The notes below the pieces were generated by a model that saw only the letters and a list, made by a program, of their open reading frames with translations, did not search any database and was not told the DNA's origin. DNA of 56,741 nucleotides. Origin: an uncultured Rothia sp. (lineage in GTDB: Bacteria; Actinomycetota; Actinomycetes; Actinomycetales; Micrococcaceae). Below are positions 36,819-43,452 of the stretch, piece by piece. The DNA is taken from positions 1-56,741 of the forward strand of contig CAMIIO010000015.1 of the NCBI GenBank assembly GCA_946221065.1, read 5' to 3'. Every line of letters starts with the position of its first letter. Position 1 is the stretch's first letter. A program made the translations under genes and the position numbers.

Positions 36819-37278
36819 ATGGACTCAAAGCAAAAGCGTTATTACGTGGACTCCGAAACGGGCGAAGCCTACGACTTCGTAGCGGTACCTCGTTCGCAGT
36901 CCAGAGGCTCCAACAAGGGGAGGTTCTTCATGGGAATGTTAGATGCCTTCGATGACATTGCGAACGCAGATTGGCCAGACGGCGACTATAAGGTTTTTGT
37001 AAAACTCTTAGGACGATTGGACTTTGAGAAACTATCTTCACCTCGATGTGAAAACCCTAGCTGAAGAGATGGGGCGAAGCAGGGAGGCTGCTTCAAGAGC
37101 TATCAAGCGATTTATTGACCGTGGAATTCTGCACCGAGGACCAAGTGTAGGTCGTCCCTACACCTACCGCCTCGACCCCGGCACTGCCTGGCGCGGTAAG
37201 TCTGACGCGCGCGAACGAATCGAAAAAGAGCTTTGCGAACGCAAATGGAAAGTCATTAACGGCGGTTCCAAAAGATAG
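36819..37278 (+). pseudogene. RepL-like plasmid replication protein, frameshifted
   Basis: The first frame from ATG 36819 gives MDSKQKRYYVDSETGEAYDF, then FFMGMLDAFDDI and DYKVFVKLLGRLDFE. At AAA (37029-37031) an extra A shifts the frame; without it the protein continues NYLHLDVKTLAEEMGRSREAASRAIKRF as a winged helix-turn-helix, then GPSVGRPYTYRLDPGTAWRG and a basic end to 37278. The order and the closing N/D-P-x-x-A-W-R/K-G motif match the RepL/firmicute-type plasmid replication initiators. With the shift repaired it would be ~152 residues. It is evidence that the surrounding block derives from a plasmid. Confidence 0.6.
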
Positions 37279-37280
37279 CG

Positions 37281-37316
37281 GTAAGGGGGGTGTTAGTTGC
37301 CCAGCATGCCCCTTAC
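37281..37316 (+). terminator. Hairpin after the RepL-like gene
   Basis: GTAAGGGG and CCCCTTAC form an 8-bp stem around a 20-nt loop two bases after the gene's stop codon. No T run follows. Confidence 0.4.
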
Positions 37317-37446
37317 CTACACCCCAAATCTTCCCTGGAAAACCCTCAGTAAGACAGCTAAAGCGTTTTCTATGAGTCCTAAGAGTGCTCAGGCTATCGG
37401 TCGTAAAGTTTCAATCCAGGCACTGAAACGGTTAATTTTTGGCTAA
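37306..37446 (+). CDS. Possible 46-residue basic protein
   Basis: An open frame from ATG 37306 encodes a short, Lys/Arg-rich, Trp-containing peptide (MPLTYTPNLPWKTLSKTAKAF...ALKRLIFG). There is no ribosome site and the first bases overlap the hairpin, so it may be chance or a remnant of the plasmid backbone. Listed with low confidence because the region is otherwise empty. Confidence 0.25.
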   Translation: MPLTYTPNLPWKTLSKTAKAFSMSPKSAQAIGRKVSIQALKRLIFG

Positions 37447-37576
37447 GATTTGATAACAATTCTCAGATTTGGTGTAGAACTCCTTGAAATGTGATGCGCA
37501 TTGCTGTTTAGATTGAAATGTACCCGCCAGTAAGACACCAAAGGGGAATGAACGTGAGATGCACTTGGAGGAAAAG

Positions 37577-38057
37577 ATGTTCAGTAAGGGACTAGCGGTA
37601 CTTTCTATCAGCTCTGTTCTAATTCGTAGCTAGTATGTTTTCAGCACCTGCTGCAAATGCTTCCCAACTTGCAGAGCCTGGTAGCCATTCTGTAACTATC
37701 CAGTCTTCTACAGATACTCCTCGTGCCGAGATTGAGAACAACTTGAGTGCTTTAGAAGAGGGCGAATCCTATAGCTTTACTTCTTTAGGGAAGAGCCATA
37801 CTATTCAGAAAATTGATGGTAACTTTGTGGTCGTTGGAGAGGTGATGACCCGCTCTATCTGCGCGACAACTATCGCTACAGTGGTATTCGGTATAGGTGC
37901 TACGGCACTTGCTGCTGCTGCTGCGACTATGGGGCCTGGAACCGTAATGGTAATTGGCGGAATGAGTTTTACCGCTGGACAGGTCGGAATGCTGGCTGTC
38001 GCTGCCGGTAGTTTTGCTACCCTGGAAGCATACATAGATTCAAAATTTTGTCGATAG
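37577..38057 (+). pseudogene. Bacteriocin-like exported precursor, signal peptide frameshifted
   Basis: A strong GGAGG stands five bases before ATG 37577, which opens a signal peptide MFSKGLAVLSISSVLI. One extra base near 37619-37626 then sends the frame to a stop; the next frame carries on as VASMFSAPAANASQ, the signal cleavage region. The exported part is a ~65-residue polar pro-region (AEIENNLSALEEGESYSF...) and a ~65-residue Gly/Ala-rich hydrophobic core that starts RSICATTIATVVFGIGAT and ends YIDSKFCR, with one Cys at each end. This size, layout and Cys pair fit a pore-forming bacteriocin precursor, but no known family was matched. The frameshift may be an assembly error; without it the product is ~159 residues. 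Two tiny membrane-peptide genes follow. Confidence 0.5.
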
Positions 38058-38070
38058 TAGGTGAGATTAA

Positions 38071-38178
38071 GTGGGTGGAAATCTAGTTATATCTCTATCT
38101 TGCATACTGATTTCATTAATTTCTTTTGTGCTCGGATTTATACAGCAAAGGAAAAATATTAAATGTGGGAAGCAGTAA
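38071..38178 (+). CDS. Tiny membrane peptide, possible immunity or accessory factor
   Basis: A 35-residue peptide from GTG 38071, preceded by AGGTGAG at a suitable distance. It reads as a short start, one hydrophobic span (LVISLSCILISLISFVLGFI) and a basic tail, QQRKNIKCGKQ. It begins 14 bp after the bacteriocin-like gene and its last 16 bases overlap the next small gene in another frame, a sign of translational coupling. Single-span peptides of this kind are common as bacteriocin immunity or secretion helpers. This function is inference; the gene itself is below usual calling size. Confidence 0.4.
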   Translation: MGGNLVISLSCILISLISFVLGFIQQRKNIKCGKQ

Positions 38179-38261
38179 TTTTTGGAATTCTTATTTGCTT
38201 ATTACCTCTTATTTCTTATTGGCTAGGCGGATTACTAGCGCATAAGATTTATAAAAGATAA
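38163..38261 (+). CDS. Second tiny membrane peptide
   Basis: A 32-residue peptide from ATG 38163 with AAAGGA ten bases upstream. It consists of MWEAVIFGILICLLPLISYW, a continued hydrophobic stretch LGGLLAH and a basic end KIYKR, giving one membrane span with the positive end inside. It overlaps the end of the preceding peptide gene in a different frame. With it, the upstream precursor forms a compact three-gene unit. No homologue is recalled. Confidence 0.4.
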   Translation: MWEAVIFGILICLLPLISYWLGGLLAHKIYKR

Positions 38262-38335
38262 GTATATAGATGTGAAGGCTATATAAGGGGTAAAAGAGCC
38301 GGGGTTCAGCAGGTAACAGCAAGGGGAAAACAGCC

Positions 38336-38778
38336 CTATTTGTGGCGTTTAGCCTTACGCACCTTAGCCACCAAACTCCGATTCTGCCTCTCCAACTCAG
38401 CCACACGCTCGCCCTGCCGCCTAGCCTCCTCCTGCCGCTCAAAAGCAGCCACAAACAACTCCCGATTATGCAAATCATAATCAGCAATTTGTTGCTTCAA
38501 CTCAACAACCTCAGCACTTTCCCGTGGCTCATCAAGCTCATCAAAAACCCTTCAGCATCCCACTGCCGAAAACGCCGCTCAGACTCTTCACAAGCCTTTT
38601 CCGCGGCCTCAAAATCAACCTCATCACCAGGACAGCAACTATCAAAATTTTGTTGCTGACCAAAAGAGTTCTCCGCCAAAAACTCCAGCAACTCATCATC
38701 AATACCCGTAGACTCTAACGGCTCGGTGTCCTCGACCCATTCAATACCTTCTTGCTCTATTTGCTTCTGGATAGCCCC
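38336..38778 (-). pseudogene. Truncated coiled-coil gene at the block edge
   Basis: Read on the minus strand from the repeat: IGAIQKQIEQEGIEWVEDTE, LLEFLAENSFGQQQNFDSCCPG, then EAAEKACEESERRFRQWDAEGF. At the A5 run 38543-38547 the frame is lost; one base more would continue it as FDELDEPRESAEVVELKQQ, EERQEEARRQ-like charged coil, and a basic end LVAKVRKAKRHK at 38336. There is no ATG or GTG start in frame: the 5' end is cut off exactly where the 24-bp repeat begins, so the insertion removed it. Acidic first part and Lys/Arg coil second part; possibly a plasmid partition or mobilisation accessory, but not recognised. Confidence 0.55.
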
Positions 38779-38802
38779 AATAGTTGCTAAATGGTAGAGC
38801 TA
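38779..38802. repeat. Right 24-bp direct repeat of the inserted block
   Basis: Identical to 35907-35930. It marks the right junction; beyond it the ancestral chromosome resumes. Confidence 0.8.
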
Positions 38803-38840
38803 CTCAACTTTTATCTTATTCAACGTTGTGAAGAGGGAAA

Positions 38841-38894
38841 CGCTTATTGAGATTATATGTGCGGATTTTCTCAATAAGGCGCTTATTGAGAAAA
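38841..38894. promoter_or_regulatory. Palindromic cluster of TTATTGAGA motifs
   Basis: CGCTTATTGAGA stands at 38841-38852 and a near-perfect 29-bp palindrome, TTTTCTCAATAAG..CTTATTGAGAAAA, at 38866-38894. Three copies of the same 9-mer in both orientations suggest an operator or replication-type element upstream of the DUF1846 gene. Confidence 0.5.
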
Positions 38895-39146
38895 TTTTGC
38901 TCTCCTCGGAGGCTGGCGTGCCCGGATGGTCCCCGGCAACACGACCCGGCCATCTGGGAAAATACCCCATAAAATTTCAGCTCCAATCCCACAAACGCCA
39001 GCACAAAAAGTGCACAAACCTGAGATTTTCCACACCACAAACCGCGCATGACCTGCAAAAACAAGCACCCTTGCCGCCCGACGTCGTCCACCCCGTGAGC
39101 CACATCCCTATGCAGTGCGCTCGCTCAGGTTGTATGCTTAGATTCC

Positions 39147-40640
39147 ATGGTAAATAAGATTGGTTTTGACCGTGAGAAGTACATCGAGCTGCAATCGCGG
39201 CACATTCAGGAACGACGCGAAGAACTAGGCGGAAAACTCTACCTAGAAATGGGCGGCAAACTCTTTGACGACATGCATGCCTCCCGCGTACTCCCCGGAT
39301 TCACCCCGGATAACAAGATCGCGATGCTTGAAAAAATCCGCGATGAGGTTGAAATCTTAATCTGCATCAATGCCAAGGACCTAGAGCGCCACAAGATACG
39401 CGCCGACCTTGGCATTTCTTATGAAGACGACGTCCTACGCCTCGTCGACGTATTCCGCGAACGCGGATTCCTCGTCGAACACGTGGTCCTTACCCAAATG
39501 GACGACGACGACCGTCAAGCCGTAGCCTTCAAAGAACGCCTTGAACGGCTCGGACTCAAAGTATCGCGCCACCGTGTGATCCCCGGCTACCCCACCAACA
39601 TGGACCTGATCGTCTCCGAAGAAGGCCTCGGCAAAAACGAATACGCAGAAACTACCCGCGACCTCGTCGTCGTCACCGCACCCGGCCCCGGCTCCGGCAA
39701 GCTCGCCACCGCGCTCAGCCAGGTCTACCACGAACACCAGCGCGGCGTAAACGCCGGCTACGCCAAGTTTGAAACCTTCCCTATCTGGAATTTACCGCTC
39801 GAACACCCCGTCAACCTCGCCTACGAAGCCGCGACCGTGGACCTCAATGACGCTAACGTGATTGACCACTTCCACCTCACCGCACACGGCGAGCAAACCG
39901 TCAACTACAACCGCGATGTGGAAGCCTTCCCGCTCCTCAAAACCCTGCTGGAAAAGCTCACCGGAACCACTCCCTACCAGTCACCTACCGACATGGGCGT
40001 GAACATGGCGGGCTACTGCATTACCGACGACGCCGCCTGCCGGCACGCCAGCGAACAAGAAATCATTCGCCGATACTTCAAGGCGCTCGTGGACGAAGCA
40101 CGCGAAGGTCTGGATTCCACTCAGTCGGATCGTGCCGCCGTCGTGATGGCAAAAGCCGGTGTGAAGGCAGAGGATCGCGTGGTGGTTGAGCCGGCGCGCG
40201 CTCGCGAGGAGCAGACCGGGCTTCCCGGTGCCGCAATTGAGCTACCCGACGGCACGATTATTACCGGAAAAACCAGCGACCTGGTGGGTTGCTCGGCGGC
40301 AATGCTGCTGAACGCCCTCAAATATTTGGCAGGTTTGGATGATTCGGCGCACCTGCTTTCTGACCAGGCGATTGAGCCGATTCAGCGACTCAAAACCACC
40401 CACTTGGGCAGCGAGAATCCGCGTTTGCACACCGATGAGGTACTGATTGCCCTCTCGGTTTCAGCTTCCACCGACGAGTCCGCTAAACGCGCGCTGGAGC
40501 AGTTGAAGAATCTGCGTGGTTGCGATGTACACACCACTACTATTTTGGGTTCGGTGGATGAGGGCATTTTCCGCAATCTGGGCGTGTTGGTGACCTCGGA
40601 TCCGAAGTTCCAGAGAAAGAGCCTGTACCAGAAGCGGTAG
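39147..40640 (+). CDS. DUF1846-family protein
   Basis: A 497-residue cytoplasmic protein of the DUF1846 family. It begins with the family start IGFDREKYIELQSRHIQERRE, has LYLEMGGKLFDDMHASRVLPGF near residue 30, TAPGPGSGKLATALSQVYHE as a P-loop-like segment near residue 172 and NMAGYCITDDAACR. One family structure is known but the biochemical function is not settled. The ATG at 39147 is the only reasonable start. A strong hairpin follows the stop, so it is transcribed alone. The family is conserved in oral streptococci and actinobacteria; nothing in the neighbourhood suggests a pathway. Confidence 0.92.
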   Translation: MVNKIGFDREKYIELQSRHIQERREELGGKLYLEMGGKLFDDMHASRVLPGFTPDNKIAMLEKIRDEVEILICINAKDLERHKIRADLGISYEDDVLRLVDVFRERGFLVEHVVLTQMDDDDRQAVAFKERLERLGLKVSRHRVIPGYPTNMDLIVSEEGLGKNEYAETTRDLVVVTAPGPGSGKLATALSQVYHEHQRGVNAGYAKFETFPIWNLPLEHPVNLAYEAATVDLNDANVIDHFHLTAHGEQTVNYNRDVEAFPLLKTLLEKLTGTTPYQSPTDMGVNMAGYCITDDAACRHASEQEIIRRYFKALVDEAREGLDSTQSDRAAVVMAKAGVKAEDRVVVEPARAREEQTGLPGAAIELPDGTIITGKTSDLVGCSAAMLLNALKYLAGLDDSAHLLSDQAIEPIQRLKTTHLGSENPRLHTDEVLIALSVSASTDESAKRALEQLKNLRGCDVHTTTILGSVDEGIFRNLGVLVTSDPKFQRKSLYQKR

Positions 40641-40664
40641 CGGTTGTTCCTGGGATGACGTTGC

Positions 40665-40723
40665 AGGTTTGTGTGTTTAAGGGCGAAAACTCGGTGGGTT
40701 TTCGCCCTTAAATGCACAAACCT
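40665..40723 (+). terminator. Terminator of the DUF1846 gene
   Basis: AGGTTTGTG and CACAAACCT enclose TTTAAGGGCGAAAAC and GTTTTCGCCCTTAAA, a perfect inner stem of 15 bp around a 7-nt loop. Confidence 0.8.
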
Positions 40724-40811
40724 TGCGGAACGGAAGGATGTTCGCGGAGTCTCCGCAGATAACCGGCGTAGAGTTTGCTTTGTAAAGTATTTCCCCCTTT
40801 TGGAGGCCTCT

Positions 40812-41318
40812 ATGAACACCCAGGATCTGCTCATTTACCTAATTTCCCGCCCTGCCGATCTTGCCGAGCGTCTGCGCGGTGAGCTGACCGCCGACGTCGC
40901 CAACGCCTCACCTGCCGGACACGATAACTCAATCGCCTGGTTGCTCTGGCACACCGGCCGCGAAATTGACCTGTAACTTGCCATGCTCACCGGCGAACAG
41001 CAGGTGTGGGAGCGTGACGGCTTTGCCGAGAAAACTGGTCTGGGCGAGCGCGGCGCGGGCATCGGCTACGGTGACGCTCCCGAGCAGGCTCGTGAGATTC
41101 AGGTACACAACCCGGATGTGCTGATTGATTACATTCAGGCGGCAGCGGAAGCCTACCGCGCGTATGTGCACACCGTGAGCGAGGAACAGCTCGACGACGT
41201 CGTGGACGAACGTTTTGACCCGCCGGTGAAGCGTGGGGTGCGCCTGGTGTCCATGGTGGATGACGCTTTGCAACACGTCGGTCAGGTGTTCTACGCCAAG
41301 GGGATTTTAGAGAAATAA
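40812..41318 (+). pseudogene. DinB-like protein gene with in-frame TAA
   Basis: Starts at ATG 40812 after a perfect GGAGG: MNTQDLLIYLISRPADLAERL, then NSIAWLLWHTGREIDL, then TAA at 40974-40976. The same frame goes straight on with LAMLTGEQQVWERDGFAEK and ...VRLVSMVDDALQHVGQVFYAKGILEK to 41318. The His in LLWHTGREIDLQL and the one in ALQHVGQ are the metal ligands of the DinB/mycothiol-dependent family; the stop replaces what is usually a Gln codon (CAA to TAA). Total 168 codons. With no other damage, this is a single nonsense mutation and probably recent, unless the base is a sequencing error. Confidence 0.75.
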
Positions 41319-41320
41319 GT

Positions 41321-41386
41321 TCCGTGCACCGTTCGGTGCGTTTGTACACTCCTAGAAGTGTACAAACCGCGCTACGGGTGTACGGA
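41321..41386. repeat. Dispersed palindromic element, copy 1
   Basis: A 66-bp unit from TCCGTGCACC to TGTACGGA with nested symmetry: TTTGTACACT/AGTGTACAAA in the centre and GCACCG/CGGTGC at the left end. It is 50 of 66 bases identical to 56281-56346. A T6 run follows; it begins two bases after the DinB-like stop. Confidence 0.7.
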
Positions 41387-41436
41387 TTTTTTACGCCCGT
41401 CGAAACATCCGTCGAAACACTAAAACCCCGCCCCCT

Positions 41437-42366
41437 TTAGAACAGTCGCTCGCCACTCTCACGCGGCATCACCTTATCGATAGAGATAATACGGCGGATT
41501 ACGCGCTCGGTGGGGTTGCCGTCCTTATCCGGCTTGGGTTCAAACTCGATGGTGAGTTCCACCTGGTTTTGAACATCTAAGGAAATGCGCGCGGCCTCGG
41601 CATACAGGACGTCGGTGGCGGCTTCGGTGGACCAGCTTTGCGTGGCGTGTGCCGCCCGGAAGTAAATGGTGTTGTTCGAGTTCTTGTGACCGTCAATCGT
41701 CCCGCGCAACGGCGCCCGATACTTGCCAATCAAATCTGTGCGCAGGGCGTCTGCCATGCGCGCCTGCCCGCGCGTCGTCAGCTTTACTTGTTCGTCCGCG
41801 CGGTGAAGCTGTGCCGCGGAGCCTTCAAGTTCCCAGCCGTTGTGTTGGGCTATGGTGACGGCGCGCCGCACTGATTCGCGCACGGCAGGAGTTTCTAGTG
41901 GTTCGAGTAGTTCTTCGGAATCTACAGAATTGCTCTCGGACGCAGCAGTGAACACGCGGAAGATGGTGCGTAAGGCTTCGGATTCGATGGTGTCTTCGGG
42001 GAAATCTGCCAGGGGTAGTTGTTCCTCGACGCCCACGGTGAGTTCGTGGTGCGGTAGGGGTTCGGGTGCGCGGAAGGTGATGTGTACGGCGTCGTTTCCG
42101 TTGGTGGCAGGTTCGATGAGGAGAGGTTGAATACGCACGCGCCGTTTGGTGGCGCGCCCGTGCGCGTCCTTGGATTCTTCAAAGCGGGTTTCGGCGACGG
42201 CGTTGCCCAGCGCCTTGGTGGCTTCGGCAATGTGCGTGATGAACTTGCCGTAGGCTTCTGCCTCGGTGAGGGCGCCGTTAGTGGTTCCGCCGGTGATACG
42301 CAGTTCGACGGCGAGCGCGGTGGATTGCCCGCCCGGATTGGCTGGTGTGGTGGTGTGCTGTGCCAT
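41437..42366 (-). CDS. Protein of unknown function, 309 residues
   Basis: Not recognised. There is no signal peptide or membrane span. The sequence has a first part with many Thr/Ala residues (NGALTEAEAYGKFITHIAEATKALG), a middle with VHITFRAPEPLPHHELTVGVEEQLPL and AVTIAQHNGWELEGSAAQLHR, and a strand-rich end (VLYAEAARISLDVQNQVELTIEFEP, RVIRRIISIDKVMP). It looks like a soluble mixed alpha/beta protein. The gene is transcribed alone towards the palindromic element; no operon partner helps. Confidence 0.75.
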   Translation of the reverse strand: MAQHTTTPANPGGQSTALAVELRITGGTTNGALTEAEAYGKFITHIAEATKALGNAVAETRFEESKDAHGRATKRRVRIQPLLIEPATNGNDAVHITFRAPEPLPHHELTVGVEEQLPLADFPEDTIESEALRTIFRVFTAASESNSVDSEELLEPLETPAVRESVRRAVTIAQHNGWELEGSAAQLHRADEQVKLTTRGQARMADALRTDLIGKYRAPLRGTIDGHKNSNNTIYFRAAHATQSWSTEAATDVLYAEAARISLDVQNQVELTIEFEPKPDKDGNPTERVIRRIISIDKVMPRESGERLF

Positions 42367-42433
42367 GTCTCGCCGCCTTGTTGGTTGTTTGGATAAAGGT
42401 TAGTTCTGATTCTAGTGGGTGGAGGGTGCGCGA

Positions 42434-42504
42434 TTCTTGCTGAAATCCCATACCTTGATAATTGTCGTGGGTTCTACCATAAGAATTGGGGATTTCGGCA
42501 AGAA
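42434..42504. terminator. Long-loop hairpin after the ATP-binding fragment
   Basis: TTCTTGCTGAAATCCCA and TGGGGATTTCGGCAAGAA form a 16-bp stem with one mismatch and one bulge around a 36-nt loop, on the downstream side of the minus-strand fragment ending at 42529. Confidence 0.4.
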
Positions 42505-42528
42505 CTGCGGGGTGGAATAGGTAAGGTA

Positions 42529-42981
42529 TTACACTGCCCGGTAGTATCGCGCGCGCTCTCCTGCCCGACGTCGCGAAGTCACCGTACCGGCGTCTTCTAA
42601 CTTGTTCAGGTTGTAGGCAACCTGCCTGCGGGTGAGCCCGGTTTCTTCAACTATTTCGGGAATGGTTTTCTCACCGGTTTGTGTGAGGTGGTTCCATATA
42701 ATCTCTTCGGTTGAGCGTTCGGATGTTTTGGGTAGGGCCGTCTCGGTGTTGAACGCCAGGGGTGTGCGGCGAATGATGGCAGTGAATTGAAACCCTTTGT
42801 CAATAAATTGCAGGGGGAGTAGTCCGGCTTCTCTCATGGCTTTTTGCGCTTCGTAGATTCCGTTCCCTTCGCCTTCAATTACGCGCGAACCACTGGGGGT
42901 TTGTGCTAGTTTGCATATTTCGTAGAGGGCGGGATTGACTGCGGTTTTGTGTCCGGGTTCGTCTACGGGGTGGAGGTCATG
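42529..42981 (-). pseudogene. C-terminal fragment of an AlbA-type ATP-binding regulator
   Basis: The minus strand reads HDLHPVDEPGHKTAVNPALYEI, SGSRVIEGEGNGIYEAQKAMREAGLLPL and, after FQFTAIIRR, a winged-helix end TQTGEKTIPEIVEETGLTRRQVAYNLNKLEDAG. This is the C-terminal part of the putative DNA-binding/ATP-binding (AlbA_2, HATPase_c_4) family; about 300 N-terminal residues are missing, and upstream is a stop codon. No start with a ribosome site precedes it, though the last 102 residues from ATG 42837 could still be made. A remnant is more likely. Confidence 0.55.
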
Positions 42982-43452
42982 GTTTTTCGTTCTCGGCTGG
43001 CGAGTATGCGTGTGACCTCATTCCATGTGCACATCATGGCACGCTGATGTACACGATGTACATTCACATGTACATTGTGAGCGCGGTTTGTCTATGAGAA
43101 TGTACATTTATTGTCTGCTGTGCCGTGGTGCGTGCAGTTCTTGTCCAAGCTCAATGGGGGGATGTGGTAAGAACTGTGGGAACACCCGATGGTGTGACAG
43201 AATCAAAGAACACCCTCCGGTTGCTTGCGCAAGGTTTATTGGGGCGGTGAGTTTTCCACGCGGTGATGTGTGGATGAGCCCTATCTACTGTGGCTTGATA
43301 AGTGTTCTTCGCGCTGGCGAAGCTGACCTCGGCGATAGCCGGGGTCATTTATTTATAAGAAAACAAGAGACACAGAAGATAGTTCAACTCTACTAATGTG
43401 TGCTAGGATACACATAAAATATTAGTCCATCCCCCATATGAGGACTTCCCCC
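42982..43452. other. Region upstream of cas3
   Basis: About 470 bp with no credible gene. It holds four TGTACA sites (listed separately) and, near the cas operon, an AT-rich stretch ACACATAAAATATTAG at about 43411-43426 that could hold a -10 element. Confidence 0.45.
43048..43106. promoter_or_regulatory. Cluster of four TGTACA sites upstream of cas3
   Basis: TGTACA occurs at 43048, 43057, 43069 and 43101; the first three lie in 27 bp, spaced 9 and 12 bp. Self-complementary hexamers in such density suggest a binding site for a dimeric regulator of the cas operon or of the lost neighbouring gene. Confidence 0.45.

Larger units (their letters stand above)
35907..38802. mobile_element. Inserted plasmid-like block bounded by 24-bp direct repeats
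   Basis: The sequence AATAGTTGCTAAATGGTAGAGCTA, given here by its parts AATAGTTGCTAAATGG and TAGAGCTA, is found at both 35907-35930 and 38779-38802. The left copy is the 3' end of the GNAT-VOC gene with its stop codon; the right copy borders a truncated coiled-coil gene. Between them lie an IS5-like remnant, a broken RepL-like replication gene, a bacteriocin-like gene with two tiny membrane peptides, and that truncated gene. The simplest reading is a small plasmid or satellite element integrated at the gene end and then decaying. No integrase is seen, so the repeat may come from site-specific insertion by an enzyme supplied elsewhere, or from another recombination event. Confidence 0.65.

Noticed and set aside
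37619..37640. Programmed frameshift in the bacteriocin-like gene
   Set aside because: No slippery heptamer or downstream structure was seen, and other simple indels nearby make a mutation or sequencing error more likely.
38828..39157. Open frame over the TTATTGAGA palindromes (MKRETLIEII...)
   Set aside because: The translated repeat (NKALIEKI) follows from the palindromic DNA and also appears on the other strand; the later part is Pro/His-rich intergenic sequence overlapping the start of the DUF1846 gene.
43025..43396. Cys-rich open frame upstream of cas3
   Set aside because: No ribosome site; it arises from the TGTACA-rich non-coding DNA and its residue use is not protein-like.
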